A stretch of 64,000 nt of DNA from Euborellia annulipes. Its lineage: Eukaryota > Arthropoda > Insecta > Dermaptera > Anisolabididae. Positions 44,030-54,918 of the stretch are shown here, piece after piece (position 1 is the stretch's first letter; the number at the start of each line of letters is the position of its first letter). The DNA is taken from NCBI GenBank assembly GCA_023213315.1, contig JAKCPI010009365.1, positions 1-64,000 of the forward strand, read 5' to 3'. Position numbers and translations under genes: made by a program. Under the pieces are notes generated by a model, which had not been told where the DNA came from, did no database searches, and worked only from the letters and a program-made list of their open reading frames with translations.

Positions 44030-44270
44030 TTTTTTTTTTGAGGGAAAAGCTTTAAATTACAGCATAAAAACACTCAATAGCCTGCACAAAAAAAAAAGCA
44101 TTCCCCGGTTGTTTACCCCTGGTGCACCGTGCACACAGACACGCACCAACCCAGATGGCACCGGTATCTAGCTCGAGAGCCAACAAACCCGGTTCCCAAT
44201 GTTTGGGAGTCAAGGGCCCTTTATCTCTCTTTTCCCTCTCGGAACTGGTCATCTCACATCCTTTCTCTCA
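44030..44270 (-). mobile_element. SINE-3-like repeat, copy 1
   Basis: A T run, 'gagggaaaagctttaaatta', 'cattccccggttgtttaccc', 'ggtgcaccgtgcac' and 'accggtatctagctcgagag' define it. Three more copies follow at 44690-45480. The leading T run fits an A tail of a minus-strand retroposon, but no tRNA-like head was recognised. Confidence 0.75.
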
Positions 44271-44391
44271 TGCACAAAATAATTTTTAATTTTCAAATTC
44301 CTTTTTTCGGTTCTTTTGTCAAACAATTTATATACTCTAGTATTTGTAACGTTTACAATATATTTTTATGATTATCGGCTCCGTTTTGCTT

Positions 44392-44673
44392 TTTTTTTTT
44401 TTTTTTTTTTTTTTATAAAAAACATTCACACTTTTTTTCTCATTCACACTCAGATTCACACACACATTCATGCAGTCTTTTCGGCAACTTAGGCCATATA
44501 AGACTTTGACGATAACCGTTGTAGAGAATATATCTATTGTGGGGTCAGGCATTTCTATTTAAGTCATCTGGTATCCAGATGGCTTAAATAAAATCATCGG
44601 ACTGCCTGGGTCCGAACCCGCGACGTTTGGTATAGGAGGTAGGCGCGCTACTTACTACGCCAAACCCGGGGGC
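44392..44673 (-). mobile_element. SINE-1, full length with 12-bp duplication
   Basis: The duplication tccgttttgctt is at 44380-44391 and 44674-44685. It has a T run of 24, the CA-rich tract, body, and intact B-box and A-box regions. It is very similar to the copies at 35676 and 55842, so these three are the youngest. Confidence 0.94.
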
Positions 44674-44689
44674 TCCGTTTTGCTTAATG

Positions 44690-45480
44690 CACAAAATAAT
44701 TTTTGAGGGAATAACCTTAAATTATGGCATAAAAACCCTCAATAGCCTACAAAAAAAAACATTCCCTGTTTATTTACCCCTGGTGCATCGTGCACGCACC
44801 AAACCCAATAACCGGTATCTGGCTCAAGAGCCAACAACCCGGTTCCAATTTTGGGAGTGGGAGGCCCTTCACCTCTCTACTCCCCAAGAATCAGTCCCTC
44901 TTGTGACCGGTCCTCCTCCATCTCACCTCGCACAAAAGAAATTTTTTTTTTTTTTTTTATTTGAGGGAAAAGCCTAAATTATGGCATAAAAACCCTCAAT
45001 AGCCTACAAAACAAAACATTCCCCGGTTATTTACCCCTGGTGCATCGTGCACGGAGGCACGCACCAACCCCAAGTACCGGTATCTAGCTCTAGAGCCATC
45101 AACCCGGTTCCAATTTTGGGAGTGAGAGGTCCTTCACCTCTCTACTCCCCAAGAATCAGTCCCTCTTGTGACCGGTCCTCCTCCATCTCACCTCGCACAA
45201 AAGAAAAAAAATTTTTTTTTTTTTTTTATTTGAGGGAAAAGCCTAAATAAATTATGGCATAAAAACCCCTCAATAGCCTACAAAACAAAACATTCCCCGT
45301 TTAGTTACCCCTGGTGCATCGTGCACGGAGGCACGCACCAACCCCAAGTACCGGTATCTAGCTCTAGAGCCATTAATCCGGTTCCAATTTTGGGAGTGAG
45401 AGGCCCTTCACCTCTCTACTCCCCAAAAATCAGTCCCTGACGAGACTGGATCTCACCCATCTCATTCGCACAAAAGAAAA
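44690..45480 (-). repeat. three tandem SINE-3-like units, about 255 bp each
   Basis: Units at about 44690-44945, 44946-45205 and 45206-45480 repeat 'attccccggttatttaccc', 'gtgcatcgtgcacggaggc' and 'caattttgggagtgagagg' in the same order and orientation. Each begins with a T run. Head-to-tail insertion into the tail of a previous copy, or tandem duplication, would give this arrangement. Confidence 0.88.
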
Positions 45481-45961
45481 AAAAAGAAAATTTAATTAAA
45501 TATCAATTTTTATTATCTTTAATTTGAGAGATTTAATTATTAAAACTAATTATCTTAAATTTTTCTAAAGACTAGAGAGATAGAACCCAATGCCCAAAGA
45601 GTCAAATTCCTGAAATTTTTTGAGACCCGAGAATTTTTCATCCAGGTGGGCAAATTCCGCCACAGGCTCCACCAATTCTAGCAACTATTTAAAACACTTT
45701 GAACATCACTTGTTGCCATAAAAGGAAGGTAAAATCAAAAATTTTAATCAAATATCAAATGTGAAATTTAAACATTAATTGAATCGTTTATTTCAGAAAG
45801 CACCTAAGGGACAAAATTTCAAAAAATGTGTTTTTGGTGCTAATGTACAATTTAAAGGTAAATACATCTTTTAGTGCCGAAATAACCAATGCTCCTCATC
45901 AGCAATGCTATTTGGCACCCTTGGAAATAATCCGTTTATTTCAGAAAGAACCTAAGCGACG

Positions 45962-46100
45962 GCGCTTAGGTTCTTTCTGCGGTAAATTTCACTCGTGCCC
46001 TGTAGACATCACGTGTTTTGTGACTCGCAGCCTTCGCTTAGGTTCTTTCTGCGGTAAATTTCACTCGTGCCCTGTAGACATCACGTGTTTTGTGACTCGG
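45962..46100 (+). repeat. tandem duplication of about 69 bp
   Basis: 'cgcttaggttctttctgcgg' to 'gtgttttgtgactcg' is present twice in direct succession, with almost no differences, so it is recent. Confidence 0.9.
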
Positions 46101-46185
46101 TGGTTTGATTCAAAGGTTACCTAACATTGAGTAGTTAGTTTTCGATGAAAATTAGGTGTTATTTTGTTGTTTATTATTGCATTAT

Positions 46186-46625
46186 ATAGTTTTTTTTGAC
46201 GTGACAACGTCTTACAAATCATGTGTCTATAGAGGCAAGTTAGAGGGGCATGCACGAAAAAGTTTATCGGCTTGAATAACTCCTCTGTCTTAAGAGATAT
46301 AATTATGGGAAATATACGGTTAGAAAGAATGAGTTTTCAGCTAAAGATTTCACCATTTATTTTTTTCCTATCATCTTATTTTACCGCGCTGCGGTAAATT
46401 CTAATTTGAAAGTTTAAACCCCTGTAGATTCCGAACGGCTAATCCGATCAGACTAAATGGGATGTCATTTGGTGCATAAAGAAAACCTCTAATAGAATAA
46501 ATAAAAAAATCCCGAGTAATTAACTCGAAAATTAGTTTTTTTCTCGAAAAACCTCATTTTTTAGGCAAAAAAATATCGAAAAATAGCCCTATTTATGTAA
46601 CGCCTAGCTACTTGACCATAAAAGC
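46186..46625 (+). repeat. dispersed repeat, about 430 bp (copy 2)
   Basis: It matches 16097-16530 in the same orientation to the 'cttgaccataaaagct' end. No terminal repeats or duplication were identified. Confidence 0.85.
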
Positions 46626-46758
46626 TATTTTTTTTTTTTTATTAAGCCGGGTGCCAAAGGCCATCCTCATAATATACAATATATAACATTTTACAAAACA
46701 ATATAAATACAATATAAAACCATGTAAATATAATATAACATTATATAGTTCTTAAGCC

Positions 46759-46899
46759 ATGTCGGATAGTTCAGATGATGAACCTATTCCCAAGCGTAGG
46801 CGTGGTGTTGTGCACGAAGAAAAATACAAAGGGAACATTATTCGGAATGCTAGGCTCAAAGGACTGCAGTACGACTCTGAATATACGCTGTGTATATAG
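46759..46899 (+). CDS. short exon-like frame, 46 codons, unknown
   Basis: The frame begins MSDSSDDEPIPKRRRG, an acidic serine/aspartate cluster followed by a basic KRRR stretch that could be a nuclear localisation signal. It then has HEEKYKGNIIRNARLKG and ends at TAG 46897. Unlike the surrounding DNA it has balanced codon use. A GT near 46892 could be a splice donor, so it could be a first coding exon or a relic of one. I do not recognise the family with confidence, and no downstream exon was found. Confidence 0.3.
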   Translation: MSDSSDDEPIPKRRRGVVHEEKYKGNIIRNARLKGLQYDSEYTLCI

Positions 46900-47592
46900 A
46901 CATACTGTAGCGTGTAGTCTACTTGTATTTTTCGATTTAGGCATAGTAAAAACACTCTTTTTTATTCTTAAGTGTGTCTGTTACTTACCTTTGATACCAA
47001 AACAGGTAAAAATTAATGGTTTGACTTAATTTCAATAATAATTTTTAAAAAATCACTCGTTTATTTCAGAAACCACCTAAGTGCAATTTTTTCAAAAATT
47101 AATTACTCAAAAACTTAAAGGAAAAAAAATAATTTTTTAAATAGATTATCCCAATAGCATGTTTATGATTTGATAAAAAAATATTTGAAGTAGACTAGAC
47201 CTATACTTAAGCTGCAAAACAGTTTTTTTTAGTTTTCCGAAAGTTGAAAAAAATGCACTTAGGTGCTTTCTGAAATAAACGATTCAATTAATTGTAAGAG
47301 TTTATAGATAGGTATTTATGGAGATTTAACATCTCATTTTTTTGACAGTTGTATATTTTGACGGGCCACGAGTTACGTCATCATCATAAACATCTATCAT
47401 GTCACGTGACTTTTTTTTTACGATTATAGGGTCATGTGACACATCGATTCACATCTATATTTTATCATTTCAAATCGAAAGAAATTATGTCTCATTCAGA
47501 TACCAAATAAAATGTTTATTTACTATTAAAATGTTTAATGTCAAAAAAATCCGCCCCTTTGATTTACTACTGTAAATTCTTTCCTTTTCTAC

Positions 47593-48294
47593 TTTTTACT
47601 TTCTCGTACCTCTATATATATGTTAATATATAGAGAGAGAAAGTATTGGTTTCATGTCAAAAATTCGATGTCGAGATTTTGATGGATCTTCACGTTTTTG
47701 AGGTCCCCTGAATCCAAAAAAGTGGTTTTCGCGACATGGTCTGTCTGTCTGTGTGTCTGTGTGTCTGTCTGTGGTGTGTGTGTGTCTGTGAACAAAATAT
47801 CTCAAGAACAAAAAGAGCTAGGAAGTTGAAATTTTATATTTAAGTTAGGCACCCCCATGGGACGTGACACGAAGCTTTTGAACAAAATCAGCCAAAGAGT
47901 ACTAGTACTTTACTGATGCACTTTTTCAGTTTTTTTCGATTTTCTCAAAATTTGCTCCAACGATTTTTTTTAAAATTCAAAAATCAATTATTTTTTAGAT
48001 TCTCTATAAAATGTATATTCTCATTTTGTGATTGAAATCTTCTGAAGACCACTTTACTCTTGTTCTTCATAGGAAAGATAGGAATTTCTCCTATGGTTGC
48101 TATGGTAACAAAATATAAATATTTTTTGCCATACTTATCAATTTTACATCTTGAAAATCGAATGTACCGTACTGTCGGAAACTAAATACATAGTCGACAC
48201 AAAAAATCTGGTGAGACAAGCACAGTACACAACTTTCGATTACCGAAGGTAAGAGAAAGTTGTGTGCTGTGCGCCAGTCACACCAGATTTTTTA
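47593..48294 (+). mobile_element. double-hairpin element, complete copy
   Basis: Left hairpin 47593-47647, right hairpin 48206-48292, with a GT/CTGT repeat stretch at 47738-47786. Near 48085 there is a short duplication ('aggaatttctcctatgg'). Confidence 0.93.
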
Positions 48295-48622
48295 TTTTTT
48301 AAATGAAAATATTTGTTAATTTTTGAAACACTTATGTGCTGGTATGATTTATTTTGCAACTTTGCAAATATCCATTATTTGATTAGCGTCTTATATACAT
48401 ACATTGAAGGTTGTGTCTATATAAAATAAAAGAAATATTCTTGTTGACAAGGTGACACTTGAAGATTTTCACTAATTAGTGGAAATATTTGTTTGTGTCA
48501 TTTTATTTTCAAATGAAATTAGACCACGAGTTCTTAACTGGACAGCAAAAATATCTACACTCAAATCTGATTCCCCCATTCAACACTCCTAATCTACCTT
48601 CTATCTATCTATCTATATATAT

Positions 48623-48873
48623 GGACCCTGTTATGCATTAGTGTGTCAAGCGCCAAAAAAATTAAAAATTGAGTTAAGCACGGAATATTGTTTCAAATGC
48701 TTTAATTAATAGTATTTTTTATGAAATATGTTCTAAAAAAATTTATATTTAATGTTACTTGCACAATTGACAAGAAAAATTATATATAATCCAATGAAAA
48801 ACAAAAAACTTTAATGTTAATTTTCTCAAAACTCGGTAGGTGGCGCTTGACACACTAATGAGTAACAGGGTCC
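48623..48873 (-). mobile_element. MITE with GGACCCTGTTA ends (copy 2)
   Basis: It is the reverse orientation of 21653-21897, with the same ends and 'tgtgtcaagcgcc'. It is embedded in TATA repeats (atatatat on both sides), which hide the target duplication. Confidence 0.87.
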
Positions 48874-48900
48874 ATATATATGTGAAGAGAAATTTTCTCG

Positions 48901-49010
48901 GATTAAGTCGCGTGTGATGTTGAGATTAAAGTCGCGTGTGATGTTGAGATTTACTCGACGTTTCGGCTCTCTTTTTGGAGCCATATTTTCAAGAGTATGG
49001 GATTAGGGGG
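48901..49010 (-). ncRNA. degenerate hammerhead-like sequence
   Basis: On the minus strand it reads TTGAAAATAT, then GGCTC paired with GAGCC, then GAAACGTC and GAGTAAA. The GAGT can pair with ACTC upstream as stem I. The CUGANGA core has changed to UUGAAAA, so activity is unlikely. A 24-bp word (gtcgcgtgtgatgttgag) is duplicated just beside it (48907-48949). Confidence 0.5.
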
Positions 49011-49297
49011 AAATTGTTGAGTTAGTTTGTTTACGGGGTCGCAGTCTTGCTGGTCCCCAGGTCAATTTGGTGGATTCCTCAGAGGCGTGGTTTGGTCTCT
49101 GAGAGCTGGAGGAGTGTGTGTAGTTTGTGTTCGGTTTAGGTTGACTACGGGGCCTCAAACTTCCCAAGTCGATGTATTTCTGGATGTTTCCGAGGCTTGT
49201 GTTTGCCTTTGAGTTGTGTTAGGTTGTGTGGTGTCGGCTTGCATGTTGATAGTCGAAGTGATTTGTCTTTTTGGATTTGCTTACTGCTGAGGCTGGA

Positions 49298-49394
49298 GTA
49301 AAATCTGGTGTGACAAGCACAGAACACAACTTTCAATATACCAAAGATAAGAGAAAGTTGTGTGCTGTGCGACCAGTCACACCAGATTTTTTTA
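49298..49394 (+). repeat. solitary right-hand hairpin
   Basis: The full hairpin (aaatctggtgtgacaagcac to agtcacaccagatttttt) stands alone, with no double-hairpin body on either side. It could be a remnant or an independently mobile hairpin. Confidence 0.85.
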
Positions 49395-49497
49395 AAATAA
49401 AATCTTATCCCAAATCTTATGAGATTCCCAATGCATTGTAAAAAAAAATTACTAAAACCCTTTAAGTAGTTTTAGAGTTGATGCGTTTCAAATAATA

Positions 49498-50044
49498 CTA
49501 GCCGCGCCGCCCGCCTTCGGCGGACTTGGATCTTTTTTTTTTAAACACTGAAACTTTTTTCCCTTTCACACACATACACAGTCTTTTCGGCAACTCAGGC
49601 CGTATAACACTCAAACGATACTCTTTATTTATTAACTATATAACGTGTTTATATTTGGGGTCCAGGTATTCTTATTCAAGCTTAAATAAAATCATCGGAT
49701 TGTCTAGGAAGTGAACCCGCGATAGACGGTATAGAAATTTAGCCCGCTAGCCCCACCAAGCGAGCGAAACATTATTCGAGTACCAGTGTCTGCTCGAGGA
49801 TTGGTTTACATTCAGAGAATATATAAATGCAAAGAATACATATAAATATTTGTCTATACATTTCCTATGGGAGAAATCGTAACTTTAGGAATTTATAACT
49901 CAAAAAATTATAGGAATTTCGGGATCGGAGTATTTTTCCTGGACTCTCCATAAGGTCCTTTATAAGACTGCAAAATTTCGTTTCAAAATTCCAACGGGAA
50001 GTTGGTGCGTGACAGACGGACACTCGGCTATTATTATATATAGA
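49498..50044 (-). mobile_element. Helitron-like element with an inserted SINE-1
   Basis: On the minus strand it starts TCTATATATAATAATAG and ends with GGCGGGCGGCGCGGCTAG before a T. The body matches 50450-50819 ('ttcccgttggaattttga', 'cctaaagttacgatttctc'). A diverged SINE-1 (about 49531-49780) lies near its 3' end. The 5' neighbour is T, where A is expected. Confidence 0.7.
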
Positions 50045-50089
50045 AGTTCAAAATTAAATCTCGCAATTGTTATTATTCTGATTCTATAT

Positions 50090-50234
50090 CAGAGGTCGGC
50101 AACCCGCGGCTTGCGAGCCGCATGTGGCTCTTTTATCCAAATCGTGTATAAGGCTCTTAACATTTTCGTACAAAATATGTCTTATAGTAAAATTAAATTT
50201 TTAGATCTGTACTTAAATAGGTTGCCGACCCCTG
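50090..50234. mobile_element. hAT-like MITE, 145 bp
   Basis: Exact 8-bp duplication TTCTATAT (50082-50089, 50235-50242). Ends CAGAGGTCGGCAACC and the complement of CAGGGGTCGGCAACC. The left subterminal part 'gcgagccgcatgtggctc' resembles hAT elements seen in many animals. Confidence 0.93.
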
Positions 50235-50449
50235 TTCTATATATATATATATGTTAAATATAAAATTGAATAGAGAATAAAGAGATGATTGTTCATTTAT
50301 ATTGTACAAACATTTACATTTTCTATTAACCTCTAAACACTTGAACAATGAATGATTAATCACAATCTTTTATTCCGGGTTTTAATCCTCAGGAAACTAT
50401 CATTTGAAGGTCATTCTGTCAAAAAGTACCTGCTATTTTATTTATATTA

Positions 50450-50819
50450 CTAGCCGCGCCGTCCGCCTTCGACGGGCTTCGTTAATACCCAGTGGCTGTC
50501 TTCATTATATTAAGAAAATTATTATTGCTTATTCCAATCCAGTGCCTGCTTGAAGATTTGTTTACATTCATAGAATACATAAATGCAAAGAATACATAAA
50601 TATTTCTTGATACATTTCCTATGGGAGAAATCTGTAACTTTAGGAATTAATAACTCATAAAGTTTTAGAAATTTCGGGACCCGGGTATTTTCCTGGACTC
50701 CCCATAACGTCCTTTATAAGACTGCAAAATTTCGTTTCAAAATTCCAACGGGAAGTTGGTCAAACAGAGCGTGACAGATGGACAGACAGCGAGACGGACA
50801 GACGGGCTTTATATATAGA
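50450..50819 (-). mobile_element. Helitron-like element, 370 bp, complete
   Basis: On the minus strand it begins TCTATATATAAAGCC after A, and ends in the GC-rich hairpin stretch GAAGGCGGACGGCGCGG, then CTAG before T. This is the expected Helitron structure: 5' TC, 3' hairpin plus CTRR, insertion between A and T, no duplication. The interior contains 'caggcactggattggaa', shared with SINE-2. No Rep/helicase frame, so non-autonomous. Confidence 0.8.
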
Positions 50820-50855
50820 TTTACGATAACCCAGGGGCGTTCACATTATTTTATT

Positions 50856-50908
50856 CCCACCACGTTGACGTTTCGATTCCGGTTGGGATCATCTTCAGAG
50901 CAGGTGGG
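50856..50908 (-). ncRNA. hammerhead ribozyme-like, left arm
   Basis: On the minus strand: CCCACC, then CTGAAGA, T, GATCC...GGAATC (stem II with a bulge), GAAACGTC, and GGTGGG closing stem I. CUGANGA and GAAA are intact. Confidence 0.65.
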
Positions 50909-51020
50909 TGTCTTGCGACGTGACCATCGTCTCTCTTGACCATCTACTTTCAATTATATCTTAACTAATATAATTTATTTTTGAGTTATGTAATATAAAT
51001 TGAAATTTACATACATAACA

Positions 51021-51073
51021 CCCACCTGCTCTGAGGATGATCCCAACCGGGATCGAAACGTCAACGTGGTGGG
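51021..51073 (+). ncRNA. hammerhead ribozyme-like, right arm, complete
   Basis: Stem I pairs CCCACC (51021-51026) with GGTGGG (51068-51073). The core is CTGAGGA (51031-51037) and T. Stem II pairs GATCCC with GGGATC around AACC. GAAA follows, then CGTC, giving a GUC cleavage triplet. ACGU is self-complementary, so two molecules could form stem III. An internal loop lies within stem I. Confidence 0.7.
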
Positions 51074-51365
51074 AATAAAATATTGAAATACAACTAGCTG
51101 TAGATTTTCTTCACCTTTTCTAATTAAATGGAAGTTCTAAACATATTTTTTGTGTTTATATATTTGCGTACTTGACCTACATTCTGTTTATCGGTATGAT
51201 TAAAAAAAAAGAGCCAAATATAGCGCCTTAATCTGTCTGCTAATATTAATTTTTTTTTTTAAATTTTATTCCGCCCATTTAGCCAGAGACTTTTTAAACT
51301 TGAAGTAAATTTTATCATTTACAGTTTTTATACTAACCAAAAATTTATAAAATTTTATATGTTAA

Positions 51366-51996
51366 AGGGGCTCGGGAGCGAAGAGGTTACGCATGTTTTT
51401 CCCGATAAGATGGCGTTGTGTGTCATAAAAAGTATGCCCAAAAAATCAATAATTCAAAAATTTGCCAAGAGATGTCAGAATGGTAGCTAATAATATTTAA
51501 TGCATTTGGTTGATTTTCATTGATCTTTTAACAATAAATACTTTATAAATGTTATTATATATTATGTATCTTTTATAAAAGCATAAAAATATATAAATAT
51601 AGGCCAGATATAGGCTATTAGGGGATCGTCTGTTAGACTAGCCTGCCATCTATTGCAAGAATGCTGAACTAATTTGACAGTTGATTTTTAAATAAATCAT
51701 CTAAGCTTATTTTAAAAATTTCTTAATTAATATGTGATTAATAATAACAATAAATTCATTTTTAAATTTAAAAAAAATTAAAGATTATTGGGACAGATTG
51801 TTTTTTTGTATTTGCTTGATAACAAAAAAATTAATTACGATAATTTTTTAATAAGTCATTAAAAAAATTATAGCTCGATGTCCCAATAATCTCTTATGAA
51901 TTTAATTCATTAAAAAAAAACCGCATTGGGAAAAATTCCTTATAATAGTCTAGTTTTTTTTAAAAAGTACATTTAGACGTCGCTCCTGAACCCCCC
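51366..51996 (+). mobile_element. TTAA-type MITE, complete, 631 bp
   Basis: TTAA at 51362-51365 and 51997-52000. Ends AGGGGCTCGGGAGCGA and the complement of GGGGGGTTCAGGAGCGA. This is the full-length reference for the partial copies at 5391, 11667 and 17000. The subterminal parts do not pair further. No frame. Confidence 0.85.
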
Positions 51997-52269
51997 TTAA
52001 TAGCGTGGATAACGATTTGAATTTGAAACATAACAAATTTTACAGGCGATAGCACAAGTTCTCCCCTACACAAAAAAAAAATCATTGCATCTCCTCTACA
52101 TACTGACTATTTCCTCGCCCGAATACAAAAGACTAGCAAAATTTCAAATACGTCATACGATAAGGAAAAAAAAAAGGCGGCTGTCAAGACACGGATCTGA
52201 TAAATTAATTTCCTATCATTTGGGTGTGTCTTTTACCTGTGCCACCATTTATCTGAGGTGCGGAAAATA

Positions 52270-52420
52270 AAATCGGCCAAAGAGTATTAGTATTTTCCTG
52301 ATGTACTTTTTTTTCGATTTTCTCAAAATTCACTCTAATCGATTTTCCGGCTCTTTCTTCCATAGAGCCAATGTTAAATCCCCATATGGGGATTTGTATT
52401 TTAATTTCGATTCCTAAAAT
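52270..52420 (+). mobile_element. fragment of the diverged double-hairpin subfamily
   Basis: 'atcggccaaagagtattag' and 'cgattttctcaaaattcac' are from the double-hairpin body. The following 'aaatccccatatggggattt' palindrome also occurs at 63490-63510. Confidence 0.6.
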
Positions 52421-52434
52421 ATAATCAGGTCTAT

Positions 52435-52844
52435 TCTCTAAAAACAGGCGTTAAAACTTAAAATTAACAATTAGGTGTTAAAAAGTAATGTAAAAACAAT
52501 CAGCGTTAAAAAATGCTATTCAAAATCACTTCCTTGCCTCAAATAGCTATTCTGTAAACAAAAACTTTAAAACCAAAGCGTTAACATTTAGTAAATAGTG
52601 TTAAAAATTAATGCCATGTTAGGGGGTGGCTTTAATATTTTAACGTCGTGTTTAAAATAAACATGGCGTCCTTAAAAGGTTATGATTTTGATAGTTTTGG
52701 AAATAAACGGCAACATGTTAACGTCGCTGTTAAAATTTTGTTTAGAGAATAGCATTTTTTTAACGCTGATTGTTTTTACATTACTTTTTAACACCTATTT
52801 GTTTATTTTGAATTTTAACGTCTGTTTTTAGAGAATAGACCTGA
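52435..52844. mobile_element. MITE with TCAGGTCTATTCTC ends (copy 2)
   Basis: It is flanked by ATAA on both sides (52431-52434, 52845-52848). Ends and GTTAAAA-rich interior as at 20051-20362, with about 100 bp of extra sequence (ttccttgcctcaaatagc). Confidence 0.85.
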
Positions 52845-52884
52845 ATAAAATTGAGAATCATAAAAATTAACTGAAAGTCGTCAG

Positions 52885-53020
52885 TATCGAGAGAGAGAGA
52901 GAGAAGAGAGGGAAGAAGGAAATCTCGACGTCTTTACGTCAAACTCATTTCAATTTTATTTCTTACATAATCCTATACAAATACAAGATCAATGATCTCT
53001 CTCTCTCTCTCTCTCTCACT
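52885..53020. repeat. (GA)n and (CT)n tracts facing each other
   Basis: A purine run at 52888-52915 and a pyrimidine run at 52996-53020. The arrangement resembles 37414-37553. Confidence 0.7.
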
Positions 53021-53758
53021 CGCGTTATTTTTCTGATTGATAAACCATATTGTTTTTTTTTTATTTTAATGTAATTATTAGCTTAAAAAAAAAAAATGAT
53101 AAATAACCTAGATTATTACAAAAGAAAAGAAAAAAATTTGATAAAAATTTATTATTAAATTTTTCTAAAAATAAAATTTCTGTTTGACGTCAGAATAAGA
53201 TTATTGCATATTGTATGCACAATTTGTTTAAAATTTTGAAATTTATTAAGTTCACATCTGGGGTCGAAACCTTTAGATGTCTTTGTGTTGTTGGTGAAGT
53301 CAATAACAGATCGTTTGGTCCCCTCAAAGAATCTGAATAGTTGAATAAAGCTTGTTAGATTAAAAGCTAATTTTTTAATATGTTATTAATCACTATCGCA
53401 TACGTATAAAATAAAATTTTGAAGCAGATCTGACGCAGGGTTATCGTGTAAATAATTTTTAAAAAATTGAAATTTAACATGTAGTCTATGGGGAATGTCG
53501 GGGAAACGCACACATATCGAATTATATAGCCACCTCTGCAATAGGTAAAAAAAAACAAAAAACGTACATTTTATCAATTCACTTCCGAGAAATACGTTAA
53601 ACATAAAATCAAAAGTTTCTGCCGAACGCTTTTAAAGATATTTTAACAAGAAAGTCAAAAAAATTCTCCAAAATGACAGTCGCCAATATTTAAAAATGAG
53701 AGTCAGACCAGTCTGGCAACGTAGCATAAAATAATATTCTTTTCTCGCCGTCAGTTAC
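53021..53758. other. AT-rich interval, nothing recognised
   Basis: There are A and T runs and two overlapping short minus-strand frames (53367-53604) without domain features. No repeat partner was noticed in the window. Confidence 0.45.
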
Positions 53759-53759
53759 A

Positions 53760-54421
53760 TTTTTTCTTTCTCTTACCTCTATATATGTTAATATATAGAG
53801 AGAGAAAGTATTGGATTCTTGTCAAAAATTCGATGTCGAGATTTTGATGGATCTTCACGTTTTGAGGTCCCCTGAATCCAAAAAAAGTGGTTTTCGCGAC
53901 ATGGTCTGTCTGTCTGTGTGTCTGTGAACAAAATATCTCAAGAACGAAAAGAGCTAGGAGGTTGAAATTTTATATTTAAGTTAGGCACCCCCATGGGACG
54001 TGACACTAAGCTTTGGAACAAAATCGGCCAAAGAGTACTAGTACTTTACTGATGCACTTTTTCAGTTTTATTCGATTTTCTCAAAATTCGCTCCAACGAT
54101 TTTTTTTTAAATTCAAAAATCAATTATTTTTTAGATTCTCTTTAAAATGTATATTCTCATTTTCCAATTGAAATCTTCTGAAGACCACTTTACTCTTGTA
54201 CTCCATAGAAAAGATAGGAGAAATGGTTGCCATGGAAACAAAATATAAATATTTTCACATATTTATAAATTTTACATCTTGAAAATCGAATGTACCGTAC
54301 TGTCGGAAACTAAATACATGTCGACACAAAAAATCTGGAGTGACAAGCACAGAACACAACTTTCGATTACCGAAGGTAAGAGAAAGTTGTGTGCTGTGCG
54401 CCAGTCACACCAGATTTTTTA
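53760..54421 (+). mobile_element. double-hairpin element, complete copy
   Basis: This is among the best-preserved copies: left hairpin 53764-53810, right hairpin 54330-54418, body complete, CTGT repeat at 53903-53925. Useful as a consensus seed. Confidence 0.95.
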
Positions 54422-54744
54422 TTTTGTTTTTATATTATTTCCTATCATATTATTATTAATATTTCTCTCTATATATTTTTCTTAATTTTTTGGGATTTAT
54501 GTAGTTATTTGGATCCTATGGCTACCGCCCTGCCGTCCACCATTTATAACCAGGGTTACCTCTGACGTTATTTCTTAGGGCAAATGTTGACTTATAATCG
54601 AGCAAAAACAAATAATAAGATTCTCTAATCTATTTACGTAAAACAATTTAAAAAATAAAAGTAATCCTAACTGATTAGGGAAAGTTAATTAAAGAAAAAA
54701 AAAAATTTAATTGTTTTTTTTGTTATTATCATGTTAGATTAGGT

Positions 54745-54840
54745 TAATTATTAGTGCGGAGAATGGCGATGTTGAATACATTTTGTGATTATGTGGAACA
54801 AACAACCGAAACGTCGCTGTGGTGAGGAATAAAATAAATA
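54745..54840 (+). repeat. remnant of a hammerhead-bearing element
   Basis: 'aaccgaaacgtcgctgtggtg' followed by 'aggaataaaataaa' matches the GAAACGTC plus stem I side of 51021-51082. The CUGANGA half and stem II are lost. Confidence 0.5.
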
Positions 54841-54918
54841 AAATGCTAAACCTTTTAAAATAATTTAAACCCACGGGCTTGGTGTAGGGGTTAGCGTGCA
54901 GGCCTTGTATACCGAGGG

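Larger units (their letters stand above)
45787..47286. mobile_element. MITE family with CGTTTATTTCAGAAAG ends, several copies
   Basis: The end sequence 'cgtttatttcagaaagcacc' starts at 45789. It recurs at 45925 within a compact hairpin (cctaagcg/cgcttagg), at 47057, and reversed at 47255-47282. The last two bound a MITE of about 230 bp. Whether 45787 and 47286 bound one larger element is unclear. Confidence 0.65.
50846..51082. mobile_element. palindromic hammerhead-bearing element
   Basis: Arms 50846-50912 and 51017-51082 mirror each other ('attttattcccaccacgttg' against its complement). The spacer is about 105 bp. Each arm contains a hammerhead-like sequence pointing outward. No coding frame. 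A remnant of the same family is at 54770-54835. Confidence 0.85.
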
